37,727 bases of DNA, from positions 1 through 37,727 of the forward strand of contig JAGCNN010000311.1 in the NCBI GenBank assembly GCA_017645925.1. Reading direction: 5' to 3'. Source of the DNA: Bacteroidales bacterium (GTDB lineage Bacteria > Bacteroidota > Bacteroidia > Bacteroidales > ML635J-15). A model generated the notes under the pieces. The model had not been told where the DNA came from, searched no databases, and saw only the letters and a program-made list of their open reading frames with translations. This document shows positions 9,892 to 17,605 of this stretch, piece after piece. Both the position numbers and the translations under genes were made by a program. Position 1 is the stretch's first letter, and each line of letters begins with the position of its first letter.

Positions 9892-11142
9892 ATGAAGACT
9901 TTAATAAGCAACATAAAGGAACTTGTAAACGTTGACGAAAGCGGTCGTCTGCTTGCTAAGGGTAGCGAAATGTCGGCGCTTCAGACTATAAAGGATGCCT
10001 ATCTCATTATTGAGGACGACAAGATTCATTCTTACGGCAAAATGGCAGACCTTAATCCCAACTGGGACGGCGACGATGAAAAGAGCATGGAAATAGATGC
10101 TTCTGGCAAGATGGTTTTCCCGTCGTTCTGCGATTCTCATACACATCTTGTTTATGCTGGCAGCCGCGAAATAGAATACAGCGACAAAATCAGAGGTCTT
10201 AGTTATGAGCAGATTGCAAAAAGGGGCGGTGGAATCCTGAATTCGGCAGAACGGCTTAGAAATACTAGCGAGGACGATTTGTACGCTCAGGCAATGGAAC
10301 GTATCAACGAAATAATTTCATTTGGTACTGGTGCTGTTGAAATAAAAAGCGGTTACGGACTTGATACCGAAAGCGAAATCAAGATGTTGCGCGTTATAAA
10401 GCGGATTAAGGAAACAACTCCGCTGATTGTAAGGTCAACTTTCCTCGGTGCACACGCAACTCCACTGGAATATAAGGAAGAACCTGATGCATACGTCGAT
10501 AAGATAATAAACGAAATGCTTCCGCTTGTGGCAGCCGAAGAATTGGCCGACTTTGTGGATGTCTTCTGCGACAAGGGATTCTTCACGGTAGAACAGACCG
10601 AGCGAATACTTATGGCTGGAATAAAATATGGTATGCGACCAAAAATCCACGCCAACGAAATGGCTAAGTCGGGCGGAATACAGGTGGGCGTCAAGTACGA
10701 GGCTCTATCGGTTGACCATATAGAATACACTGGAGATGACGAGATTGCTGTTCTTAAAGATAGCGAAACAATGCCAACAATTCTTCCTGGTGCAGCATTC
10801 TTCCTGAACATGCCATACGCACCTGCTCGCAAAATGATTGAGGCTGGTCTGCCTGTTGCTATTGCCTCCGACTACAATCCTGGTTCTTCGCCTGCTGGTA
10901 ACATGAAGTTCATGATGTCGCTCGCCTGCGTCAACTACAAGATGCTGCCCGAAGAGGCAATAATCGCGGCAACGCTGAATTCTGCATACGCAATGGGAGT
11001 AAGCGACATAGCAGGAAGCATTACTATTGGAAAGAAGGCTAATGTGTTCATAACAAAGGAAATACCTTCGATAGAATTTATGCCTTATGCTTATTGCACC
11101 GACCTCATTGATACGGTAATTCTTAACGGACAAATACTTTAA
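9892..11142 (+). CDS. hutI: imidazolonepropionase
   Basis: Hydrolyses imidazolone-5-propionate to N-formimino-glutamate, the third step of histidine degradation. The 416 residues form an amidohydrolase: metal ligands in DSHTHLVYAG (His83, His85), the substrate-binding AVEIKSGYGLD segment, FLGAHATP, DVFCDKGFFTVEQ, IHANE and SVDHIEY metal/catalytic stretches, and the SDYNPGSSPAG motif with the catalytic Asp. Length agrees with the family. No hutH, hutU or formimidoyl transferase genes are adjacent, so the rest of the pathway must lie elsewhere. It sits in an operon with a DUF721 gene upstream and the small winged-helix gene 28 bases downstream. Confidence 0.97.
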   Translation: MKTLISNIKELVNVDESGRLLAKGSEMSALQTIKDAYLIIEDDKIHSYGKMADLNPNWDGDDEKSMEIDASGKMVFPSFCDSHTHLVYAGSREIEYSDKIRGLSYEQIAKRGGGILNSAERLRNTSEDDLYAQAMERINEIISFGTGAVEIKSGYGLDTESEIKMLRVIKRIKETTPLIVRSTFLGAHATPLEYKEEPDAYVDKIINEMLPLVAAEELADFVDVFCDKGFFTVEQTERILMAGIKYGMRPKIHANEMAKSGGIQVGVKYEALSVDHIEYTGDDEIAVLKDSETMPTILPGAAFFLNMPYAPARKMIEAGLPVAIASDYNPGSSPAGNMKFMMSLACVNYKMLPEEAIIAATLNSAYAMGVSDIAGSITIGKKANVFITKEIPSIEFMPYAYCTDLIDTVILNGQIL

Positions 11143-11170
11143 GGCAATATTTCGTAAAAAATAAAGTTAT

Positions 11171-11347
11171 ATGACTAACAGAGAAATAATAATAGATGCC
11201 TTTAAGAAAAAAGGCGCTATGAAAGCTGGAGAACTTGCCGAAGCTACTGGTCTCGACAAGAAAATAGTTGACAAGGAACTTGACAGCATGAAAAAAGAAA
11301 ACCTGATAGTTTCTCCAAAAAGATGCTACTGGACTATTAATGAATAA
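11171..11347 (+). CDS. small winged-helix DNA-binding protein (58 aa)
   Basis: A 58-residue ORF starting MTNREIIIDAFKKKGAMKAG, basic and helical, and consisting of one winged-helix domain: helix 1 (REIIIDAFKKKG), the helix-turn-helix MKAGELAEATGLDKKIVDKELDSMKKE, and a wing ending in RCYWTINE. This matches the MarR/ArsR-like 'A-x-x-L-A-x-x-T-G-L-x-x-x-x-V-x-x-x-L-x-x-L-x-x-x-x-L-V' pattern. It follows hutI by 28 bases and its last codons overlap the next gene's ATG (ATGAATAA), so it is probably cotranscribed with and coupled to the lipoprotein gene. It may be a regulator of the operon; that is inference. Confidence 0.75.
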   Translation: MTNREIIIDAFKKKGAMKAGELAEATGLDKKIVDKELDSMKKENLIVSPKRCYWTINE

Positions 11348-12173
11348 GTTGTTGAAAAATAGGACATTCGTTTTGCTGGCAATTGGAATGATTTTCCTTT
11401 TGTCGGCAACTTCTTGTTCAAATATTTGTTCTACAAAAACTTTGTTCTCGGCCATTGGAAAACGGTACGAAAATAATTGGTTTTCAAATGTCAGGTATAT
11501 GATATCGGTTGTCAAGTTTGCCGACGACAATACCGAAAAACGAAGCACATGCAGCGCCGAATATGTAAGGCCTTCGCAACATATCATTAAGACCGACTTT
11601 GTAAACGATGATGGCTACATATACAACAACGATACTATATATGTGTTCAAGAATGGTGAAATGGTGTCGTCGAATCCTGGCATCAACGATTTTGTTCTTG
11701 TGGTGCTGGACTTGTATGGCATGAAGGCAACTGATGCTATTGATAGACTGGAAAGCGCTAGTTTTGTAAACACTTCTGAGTTTTGCACTTACAAGGACAC
11801 TGCAACAAACAAGAAATCCTACATTGTAGGCATTTCGGACTACGGCGAAGCAACTCGCGACTGCAATCAGATATGGTTCGACTCCGAAACCCTTTTGCCT
11901 CAGATGGTTCAGCGCACTCGGGCAGACGGTTATCTGCATTCTGTTCGTTTCGACAATTATATTCAAGTTGGTGGCTGCGGCTGGCTTCCGCAAAAAATTA
12001 CTTATTCGATGGATGGCAAGGTTAAAATCATTGAACGCATTTACGATGCTGTAATCCCAATTTACGAGCGCAAGGAAATTTCCATTGATAATTTTTGCGA
12101 CAACGAAACTATTAATGAACGGCAACTGAATCCAAATTCAAATTTCTCGCTCAATTTTATGGTAGAACCCTAA
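11340..12173 (+). CDS. predicted lipoprotein, possible LolA/LolB-like fold
   Basis: 277 residues beginning with a lipoprotein signal: MNKLLKNR, a hydrophobic run, then SATSC as lipobox (Cys at about 26). The rest is rich in short beta strands and has a pattern like outer-membrane lipoprotein-sorting folds: VRYMISVVKF, YVRPSQHIIKTDF, DTIYVFKNGEMVSS, IWFDSETLLPQMVQR and WLPQKITYSMDGK, where alternate strands read 'lwfdketglpvk' as in LolA-like proteins. I do not recognise a specific family. It overlaps the small winged-helix gene by 8 bases and closes the operon that begins with the DUF721 gene. The cellular role is unknown. Confidence 0.6.
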   Translation: MNKLLKNRTFVLLAIGMIFLLSATSCSNICSTKTLFSAIGKRYENNWFSNVRYMISVVKFADDNTEKRSTCSAEYVRPSQHIIKTDFVNDDGYIYNNDTIYVFKNGEMVSSNPGINDFVLVVLDLYGMKATDAIDRLESASFVNTSEFCTYKDTATNKKSYIVGISDYGEATRDCNQIWFDSETLLPQMVQRTRADGYLHSVRFDNYIQVGGCGWLPQKITYSMDGKVKIIERIYDAVIPIYERKEISIDNFCDNETINERQLNPNSNFSLNFMVEP

Positions 12174-12176
12174 GTG

Positions 12177-12193
12177 GATTTACGATTTACGAT
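12177..12193. repeat. short GATTTAC direct repeat
   Basis: GATTTAC occurs twice in a row just after the lipoprotein stop, followed by further spaced GATT words. Too short to be a named element; similar low-complexity tracts are common in intergenic Bacteroidetes DNA. Confidence 0.4.
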
Positions 12194-12245
12194 TGTCCGA
12201 TTAATTATAGGATTAAAATCAAAGTCATATATTTCAACAACTAAA

Positions 12246-12275
12246 CTTGGGATAATAAATTTTATTCTAATTTTG
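12246..12275 (+). promoter_or_regulatory. promoter of the DUF4831 gene
   Basis: TTG at 12247-12249 and TAATTTTG at 12268-12275 (matches TAnnTTTG), 18 bases apart, with the ATG at 12305 about 23 bases after the expected start site. Confidence 0.65.
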
Positions 12276-12304
12276 CAACATCATTTTCAAAGGTTAATGT
12301 TCTT

Positions 12305-13471
12305 ATGAAGAGGTTAAGTATAACATTTGCAACAGTTTTATTGTCAGCATTTTGCTGCTTTTCACAAATCAATGTATTTCCGATTACTAACACAGAAGTA
12401 AGGATAAAAAAGAATTCAATGCTTTACTATCTGCCGCAGACAACGTTTGAAATAAAGATGACTGTTACAACGGAAACTTTGGTTCCTGGTCCATATTCCA
12501 AGTATGCAGAAAAATATCTTTGCATCAAAAACGCTGCTACGACTACCACTACTGACGTTAAAATAGAAAACATTGATATAAACCAGATTTCATTGCCAGA
12601 TCCCAATGCTTGCTTTATGGTAGTCTGCGACCACGATGCCAACTTGAATTACAACAGCAAGGGAATTGTCGTTGGATACAACTATTCTGAATCAACTGGA
12701 GAAGAAGTCGTTGAAGAAAGCCATTTTACGAGAAAATCAACGATAAGTCTGCCTTCGTTTACCGACTATGGTGTAAAACGAAATTTCACTGGAAATACCG
12801 ATACTACCTACAAGGTCGTAGAGGTTGATTCCGTTTTCCAGAAGATACCTATATATAATAAGGTAATCATAAGCAAGGACGAGGAGATGAAAGCCGAGGA
12901 AGCAGCCAACTTCATAATCAAGATAAGGAAGCGTCTGTTTAAGGTTCTTTCGGCTCAGTTCGAAACGGAAACACCGCCATCGGACATAGCAATAATGGTG
13001 GAAGAACTGAAGTTGATGGAAAAACGCTACATGGAATTGTTTGTCGGAAGAATAGAAAAGGAAACTGTGGAATATGTGTTCTACTATACGCCGCAATCGG
13101 ATTTGACAGAAGAAAAAATTCCTGTTTGCTATATAACAAAGGATAATGAAGTAGTTGACAAAAGAACAGAAAGTTCCGAACCTGTATTCCTCAAACTTCA
13201 GAACCTTCAGTCAGCCAAGGAAATTAGTGGATTCTACGGAAGACAGACCGACCTGAAAAAGAAGGAGAAGGAAGCTGGCCTTTTCTATCGCATACCTTCG
13301 GATGTGTCGGTTGCTGTTGAGTTTGACGACTTTACCTACTACAGAAGTATTATATGCGTACCTCAATGCGGATTTGTAGGACATTTGCCTGCCGATATGT
13401 TCAAGAACAAGAACCTTAAGATTGCTTTCGATGAGAAATTTGGTTCGATAAAGGGCATATACACAAAATAA
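12305..13471 (+). CDS. DUF4831 family secreted protein
   Basis: 388-residue exported protein with signal peptide MKRLSITFATVLLSAFCCFSQ. Its body matches the Bacteroidales family DUF4831: a beta strand opening with LYYLPQTTFEIKMTVTTET, then GPYSKYAEKYLCIKNAA, a central segment with DTTYKVVEVDSVFQKIPIYNK and KAEEAANFIIKIRKRLFKVLSAQ, and a terminal domain with GLFYRIPSDVSVAVE. These conserved words (YYLPKT, GPYxxYAxKYLGL, EAAxxIxxLRkkr) are the family's hallmark as I know it. Function is unknown. It has its own promoter and terminator and so is probably monocistronic. Confidence 0.8.
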   Translation: MKRLSITFATVLLSAFCCFSQINVFPITNTEVRIKKNSMLYYLPQTTFEIKMTVTTETLVPGPYSKYAEKYLCIKNAATTTTTDVKIENIDINQISLPDPNACFMVVCDHDANLNYNSKGIVVGYNYSESTGEEVVEESHFTRKSTISLPSFTDYGVKRNFTGNTDTTYKVVEVDSVFQKIPIYNKVIISKDEEMKAEEAANFIIKIRKRLFKVLSAQFETETPPSDIAIMVEELKLMEKRYMELFVGRIEKETVEYVFYYTPQSDLTEEKIPVCYITKDNEVVDKRTESSEPVFLKLQNLQSAKEISGFYGRQTDLKKKEKEAGLFYRIPSDVSVAVEFDDFTYYRSIICVPQCGFVGHLPADMFKNKNLKIAFDEKFGSIKGIYTK

Positions 13472-13509
13472 CATAGGTAAAATGCATCCATATTGTATTT
13501 TTTATTTTC

Positions 13510-13533
13510 AAAGACACGAATTTTCGTGTCTTT
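13510..13533 (+). terminator. perfect hairpin terminator
   Basis: AAAGACACG and CGTGTCTTT (arms 13510-13518 and 13525-13533, loop AATTTT) form a perfect stem, with a weak T tail. It closes the DUF4831 gene and lies between it and the Omp85 gene. It also argues against the TTG start at 13493 for the downstream ORF. Confidence 0.6.
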
Positions 13534-13546
13534 CCGTTATATAGAC

Positions 13547-15229
13547 ATGAGTTTTAGACTCGCCAATATTACCAAGTATGCAGTCTTATTGTGCGTAGCA
13601 GCCTTATTGTTAGGCGCAAACGTCTTTTCTCAGTCTGTATCCGTATATTCAAGGCTCACCGAGAATGAAAAATATATGCTGGATGCAAAAAAGAGACTTA
13701 ACGATAGCACTTCGGTTGACATATATCTGGAAAAATATTTGTCGTCAAAACGGAAGCAACTGTACATTGAAGCCGGTTTCGATAGTATTGCCTACGGCAA
13801 AAAGCAAATAGATGCATACGCTACACTTGGTGTTCCCGTCGGCAATGTCAACGTTGATGTGTCGGAGTCTCCAATTAAAATACCGCGCAAAAAATTAAGT
13901 AATCCTTTGTGTTGGCAGGAAATAACATCCCGAATTATAGAGTATTACAGCAACAGGGGCTACATTTTCGCAGAGGCAAGATTCGACCGCATAAATATTG
14001 CCGACAACAATTTTGAGGCTAAACTACATATAGACAAAGGTACGATTGTCAAGGTTGACAGCTTGATTATCAATGGCAGTGCAAAAATTACCCACACATA
14101 CATTGAACGGGTTCTGGAACTCAGGAAAAATTCAATACTTACTACCGACAAGATTGACAAGATTGATGCGCGCATAAGGAATATTCCGTTTCTTGAGCAG
14201 GAGCAACCTTTCCAACTGGCTTTTTCCGATGCAAAGTCCGATGTCCTGCTTTTCCTTAAAGGGAAAAGGGCAAGTTCTTTCAGCGGTGTATTGGGAATTA
14301 TGCCCAAAAGCCAGACAACGGGTAAGGTAATGATAACTGGCGACATAGACCTTTCGCTTGTAAACGTTTTCCACCGAGGCGAGAATTTCAACTTTAGCTG
14401 GAAAAAATACGAAACACAGAACCAGACATTAAATATTGGTGGCGCCTTCCCATATATTTTTAGGTCTCCGATAGGGCTTGGTGCCGACTTCAACCTTGAA
14501 AAAAAGGATTCCTCATACTTGAAAACCGATTTTTCGGGCAAGGTTATGGTGGGCAATACGGCTGGAAAAGGGTTCTACTTGTACTACAGAAATGTTTCGT
14601 CGTTTCCAATTGGCGATGCTAGCGAAAAGTCGGGCAACTATACACGCTTCAGAACCAATCTTTTCGGCGTGGGTGTGAATTTCAGCAATGTTGACAATGC
14701 TCGGAATCCATATCGTGGACTAACTATAGACTTAAAAGCTGATGCTGGAAAAAAGAATGAAGTGGAGCAGGAGGGAAGCAAATCGCTGGTTCATTCAAGT
14801 TTCGGCTACGATATAAACGGATACATTGGCTTTCTGGAATACCTTACAATAAAATTGCGGAATGCCAGCAGTTTTATTTATAGTCCTACAATCTTTGACA
14901 ACGAGCTTATGTGGGTTGGCGGACTTAACACAATTCGCGGATTCGATGAATTATCCTTGCCTGCAACATATTACACATTGGGAACCATCGAATTGCGTTA
15001 TCTTTTTGAGCGAAACTCGGCAGTGTATGTCCTAACCGATGCCATGTATTTCGGCAAGATGTTTACCGAAGAAACAACAAGCAACTATGCTCTTGGTATT
15101 GGCGTTGGCATTGACCTCAACACGCCAGCAGGAATTTTTTCTCTAGTGTATGCCATCGGCAAGCAAAACAGTAATTCGTTCAGTTTCAACAATTCAAAGA
15201 TACATTTCGGATACAAAAGTTATTTCTAG
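13547..15229 (+). CDS. Omp85/BamA-like outer-membrane protein
   Basis: 560 residues from ATG 13547: signal region (VLLCVAALLLGANVFSQ), one or two POTRA-like domains (about 95-210; IVKVDSLIINGSAKITHTYIERVLELRKNSILTTDKID is a typical POTRA strand-helix pattern), then a beta-barrel ending in an aromatic Phe. Near the barrel end is NTIRGFDE, the conserved RGF motif of Omp85 proteins. At roughly 560 residues it is shorter than BamA (about 800) and closer to two-POTRA Omp85 members such as TamA- or patatin-associated types. The longer in-frame start at 13493 (TTG) runs through a terminator hairpin and is rejected. No neighbour identifies the substrate. Confidence 0.8.
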   Translation: MSFRLANITKYAVLLCVAALLLGANVFSQSVSVYSRLTENEKYMLDAKKRLNDSTSVDIYLEKYLSSKRKQLYIEAGFDSIAYGKKQIDAYATLGVPVGNVNVDVSESPIKIPRKKLSNPLCWQEITSRIIEYYSNRGYIFAEARFDRINIADNNFEAKLHIDKGTIVKVDSLIINGSAKITHTYIERVLELRKNSILTTDKIDKIDARIRNIPFLEQEQPFQLAFSDAKSDVLLFLKGKRASSFSGVLGIMPKSQTTGKVMITGDIDLSLVNVFHRGENFNFSWKKYETQNQTLNIGGAFPYIFRSPIGLGADFNLEKKDSSYLKTDFSGKVMVGNTAGKGFYLYYRNVSSFPIGDASEKSGNYTRFRTNLFGVGVNFSNVDNARNPYRGLTIDLKADAGKKNEVEQEGSKSLVHSSFGYDINGYIGFLEYLTIKLRNASSFIYSPTIFDNELMWVGGLNTIRGFDELSLPATYYTLGTIELRYLFERNSAVYVLTDAMYFGKMFTEETTSNYALGIGVGIDLNTPAGIFSLVYAIGKQNSNSFSFNNSKIHFGYKSYF

Positions 15230-15255
15230 TAGCGACGTAAAATTTTACGTCGCTA
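15230..15255. repeat. perfect 26-bp palindrome
   Basis: A perfect inverted repeat, TAGCGACGTAAAA joined directly to its reverse complement, begins at the last base of the stop codon of the Omp85 gene. It may serve as a terminator, although no T tract follows; it could also be a dispersed palindromic repeat. Confidence 0.6.
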
Positions 15256-15256
15256 T

Positions 15257-15280
15257 ATAAACGTTGCGTGCAACGTTTAT
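15257..15280. repeat. second perfect palindrome
   Basis: ATAAACGTTGC, a two-base spacer, and its reverse complement GCAACGTTTAT lie one base after the first palindrome. Words such as ACGTTGC...GCAACGT recur in dispersed palindromes of Bacteroidetes and cyanobacteria, which is recollection, not a search result. Confidence 0.6.
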
Positions 15281-15313
15281 GTTAGATTTTGGCATTTCTA
15301 TGATAGTCAATAA

Positions 15314-15360
15314 AACAATAATACCTATTTGTATAAATTCCCAGCAAATACAATATTGTT
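15314..15360. promoter_or_regulatory. nested inverted repeat upstream of the LytS-type kinase
   Basis: AACAATA (15314-15320) pairs with TATTGTT (15354-15360), and inside it TATTTG (15326-15331) with CAAATA (15345-15350). Possible operator; no direct evidence. Confidence 0.3.
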
Positions 15361-15405
15361 CCGATTTCATAAGGCTTTTGGCACGTAGTATTCCTAAAAA
15401 AGTTT

Positions 15406-15413
15406 TACCTTTG
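15406..15413 (+). promoter_or_regulatory. -7 promoter element of the LytS/LytTR operon
   Basis: TACCTTTG matches TAnnTTTG. No well-spaced -33 TTTG is present (nearest is 25 bases upstream), so the promoter may depend on an activator. Transcription would start near 15420, which decides between the candidate starts of the kinase. Confidence 0.5.
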
Positions 15414-15438
15414 CACTTTGCAAATGTATCATTTTGCA

Positions 15439-16452
15439 ATGGGAACAGAAGGTCAGGACAAAAATAGAATTCTTACAAAAGGTAGACTTGTCAACATTGT
15501 GAATTACACTTTGTTGTACTTGGCTGCTTTGTCGCTTAACATTTTAATTTCAGGAGTTTCGTATTGGATGTTCATGCTTCAGCTTTTAGGACTTGAATTC
15601 TCCATTGTTGTAATAGCCATGTTCTCCATAAAAAAGATTGTAAGTTCTCCCAATTGCAAGATATGGCACTTTGTATGTTTCGAAATCCTGATTATTATAG
15701 TCAACATGCTGCTAATAGGTTGGCTGGCAGGAGAAATAAACTTGTTTAACATTGTAACAATAGAATTGTCATCTGTTTATTTGGCAGCAATGATTGGCAA
15801 CCCGTTTTTGGTGATAAATGAGATAAGGCGTATTGAAAAAGTAAAGGAGATGGAGGCAGAGAAACATCGTTTGGAACTCTATTACCTTAATCTTCAACTG
15901 AATCCTCATTTTCTATTCAATACGCTGAATGTTATTTACGTGCAATCGCGAAAAGAAAAAGCCCGTACAGCAGCCGATATGGTTATGCAGTTGTCCGAGT
16001 TGTTGAGATATCAGCTCTACGAAAGTGTTGACAATAAGGTGCTTCTGAAAAACGATGTCAAGTATATTGAAAACTATATTGAACTCCAGAAAATGCGTAA
16101 GACCGATGTCGTAATTGATTATCATACCGAAGGCAACTTCGATGGAGTTATGGTATATCCGTTTTTGACAATTTCATTTCTCGAAAATGCTTTCAAGTAT
16201 GTAAATGAAAACACATGTGGGGAAAAAATTATAAAAATTTTCATTGGAGTTGAGAAAAATTTAGTTTCCTTTGCCGTTAGAAATTCAAGGTGCAATTCGC
16301 CAATCAATTTCGACGCCAAAAAGACAGAGTCAAGTGGAATCGGAATTGAGAACACAAAAAAGAGGTTGGACCTGTTGTGTGGCGGCAAATACACTTTGGA
16401 TATCTCTTATGATGAAAATTATTTTAATGTTGAACTAAAAATAGAAATTTAA
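15439..16452 (+). CDS. LytS-type sensor histidine kinase
   Basis: Membrane histidine kinase of the LytS/YehU type (His_kinase, PF06580). Four predicted membrane segments cover about residues 15-125 with no obvious periplasmic sensor domain, followed by a short coiled coil and the kinase region. The phospho-accepting His is His157 in LQLNPHFLFNTLN, the family signature; conserved helices follow (LSELLRYQLYE, YIENYIELQKMR), and the ATPase part has FLENAFKYVNEN (N box) and the terminal GIGIENTKKRLDLL (G box). Candidate starts are ATG 15424 and 15439; 15439 is preferred because the -7 element puts the transcript start near 15420. It ends 2 bases before the LytTR regulator gene, so the two form a two-component operon. 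The signal sensed is unknown. Confidence 0.9.
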   Translation: MGTEGQDKNRILTKGRLVNIVNYTLLYLAALSLNILISGVSYWMFMLQLLGLEFSIVVIAMFSIKKIVSSPNCKIWHFVCFEILIIIVNMLLIGWLAGEINLFNIVTIELSSVYLAAMIGNPFLVINEIRRIEKVKEMEAEKHRLELYYLNLQLNPHFLFNTLNVIYVQSRKEKARTAADMVMQLSELLRYQLYESVDNKVLLKNDVKYIENYIELQKMRKTDVVIDYHTEGNFDGVMVYPFLTISFLENAFKYVNENTCGEKIIKIFIGVEKNLVSFAVRNSRCNSPINFDAKKTESSGIGIENTKKRLDLLCGGKYTLDISYDENYFNVELKIEI

Positions 16453-16454
16453 AA

Positions 16455-17168
16455 ATGATGAAATGTATTATCGTGGACGATGAACCTCTGGCACGTGAAG
16501 GCATGAGGATGAACGTCGAAGAATTGGACAACCTTGAATTGGTCGGCGAATTCGCAAGTGCTGCTGAAGCAAGCAAGTTCTTATTGAAGAACAAAGTTGA
16601 TTTGATGTTCCTTGATGTTGAAATGCCAGGTACTAATGGTATTGATTTCCTCAAGAACCTCGACAATCCACCAATGGTAATCCTCGCAACGGCTTACCCG
16701 CAATATGCAGTTGAAGCATACGACCTTGATGTTGTTGACTATCTTGTAAAGCCTATAAAGTTTGAACGTTTTGTACGTGCAATCGCAAAGGCTGATGAAA
16801 TTATGAAGATGGCTGAATCTCCTTGCATTTTCGATGCTTACGAAGATAAGTTCATTTTCGTTAAGTCTGAAAGAAAGTATGTGAAAATCAATTTTGACGA
16901 CCTGCTTTTCATCGAAGGCTTGAAGGATTATGTCATTATCCATGCAACTCACGGAAAGTACATGACCGCAATGAATGTAAAGACCATCTTCAACAAGCTT
17001 CCCGAAAATATGTTCTTCAGGGTTAGCAAGTCGTACATTGTAAATGTAAACCACATTGACGACATCGATGGTGCATATATCAACATAAAAGGCAACCAGG
17101 TTCCTATCGGACGTTCATACAGGGATACTTTTGTTGACTATATAAACACCCGTCTGTTAAGAAGATAA
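16455..17168 (+). CDS. LytTR-family response regulator
   Basis: 237-residue regulator made of an N-terminal receiver (acid pocket IIVDDEP; phospho-acceptor Asp54 in LMFLDVEMPG; conserved Lys in DYLVKPIKF) and a C-terminal LytTR DNA-binding domain (about 130-232), with the family words FIEGLKDYVIIH, FFRVSKSYIVNVNHI and PIGRSYRDTF. It binds DNA when phosphorylated by the kinase encoded just upstream. Start ATG 16455 or the next codon. It is followed by a strong terminator at 17191-17228. Confidence 0.95.
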   Translation: MMKCIIVDDEPLAREGMRMNVEELDNLELVGEFASAAEASKFLLKNKVDLMFLDVEMPGTNGIDFLKNLDNPPMVILATAYPQYAVEAYDLDVVDYLVKPIKFERFVRAIAKADEIMKMAESPCIFDAYEDKFIFVKSERKYVKINFDDLLFIEGLKDYVIIHATHGKYMTAMNVKTIFNKLPENMFFRVSKSYIVNVNHIDDIDGAYINIKGNQVPIGRSYRDTFVDYINTRLLRR

Positions 17169-17190
17169 CCGATATATTAATAAAAACAAA

Positions 17191-17228
17191 AAAAATAATA
17201 CCTTATTTTTGAGGTATTATTTTTTTTT
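17191..17228 (+). terminator. rho-independent terminator of the LytTR operon
   Basis: AAAAATAATACC (17191-17202) pairs perfectly with GGTATTATTTTT (17213-17224) around a ten-base loop, and runs into a T tract. The -33 element of the next promoter lies in its loop. Confidence 0.85.
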
Positions 17229-17237
17229 ATATCTTTG
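17208..17237 (+). promoter_or_regulatory. promoter of the HPt gene, embedded in a terminator
   Basis: TTTG at 17208-17211 and TATCTTTG at 17230-17237, 18 bases apart. The -33 motif lies in the terminator loop. The expected start site coincides with the GTG start codon at 17243, implying a leaderless message. Confidence 0.6.
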
Positions 17238-17242
17238 AATTT

Positions 17243-17593
17243 GTGTCTGAGATAGAACTGAAAATAGAAATAAAGGCTCTAAACGAACGCACAGCCAACG
17301 ACATTGGCTTGCAGCGCGACCTGTTAGAATGCTTTGAAAAGAATCTCGGTGAAGTTCGCAACTCGTTGACAACCTATGCATTAGAGGACAACCGAAATGC
17401 TATGAAGTCTGAGTTGCACAAGCTAAAAGGTTCTGTCGGTATTTTTGGTTTCGTAAATGTGTCAGAGCATATTTCCTGCATTGAAAAAATGCTCGAATCT
17501 GACACTGATGCCGATTTTTCAGCAATGTTTTCGGATTTGTTCTCGGCCATTGAGAAACATATTGTAGAATTAAAATGTATTATTAATAAATAA
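17243..17593 (+). CDS. Hpt-domain phosphotransfer protein
   Basis: 116-residue cytosolic protein consisting of a single histidine phosphotransfer (Hpt) domain: four-helix pattern with His59 in SELHKLKGSVGIFG, the family's H-x-L-K-G-S motif, followed by helix EHISCIEKMLESD. It would relay phosphate between a hybrid kinase and a response regulator. No ATG precedes the domain in frame; GTG 17243 is the only reasonable start, since the frame is closed at 17210. It lies right after the LytS/LytTR operon but is set off by a terminator and own promoter. LytS/LytTR systems do not usually use Hpt relays, so its partner is probably elsewhere. Confidence 0.85.
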   Translation: MSEIELKIEIKALNERTANDIGLQRDLLECFEKNLGEVRNSLTTYALEDNRNAMKSELHKLKGSVGIFGFVNVSEHISCIEKMLESDTDADFSAMFSDLFSAIEKHIVELKCIINK

Positions 17594-17605
17594 AAAATAA
17601 TTGTT

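Noticed and set aside
10353..10832. 159-codon minus-strand ORF inside hutI
   Set aside because: Antisense shadow of a well-conserved enzyme gene.
11484..12125. 213-codon minus-strand ORF opposite the lipoprotein gene
   Set aside because: The plus frame has a lipobox and coupling to the upstream gene; the minus frame has no start context.
13493..13546. N-terminal extension of the Omp85-like protein
   Set aside because: It starts at TTG and is read across a perfect hairpin terminator; ATG 13547 directly opens the signal peptide.
13960..14556. 198-codon minus-strand ORF inside the Omp85-like gene
   Set aside because: Antisense shadow; the plus frame has a signal peptide, POTRA pattern and RGF motif.
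15379..15394. Possible sigma-54 promoter (TTGGCACG followed by ATTC) before the LytS-type kinase
   Set aside because: The -24 half is good but the invariant GC of the -12 half is missing (ATTC instead of TTGC), and a standard -7 box lies downstream.
15264..15467. Plus-strand ORF of 67 codons between the Omp85 and LytS genes
   Set aside because: It runs through a palindrome and the promoter of the kinase and has no recognisable protein pattern.
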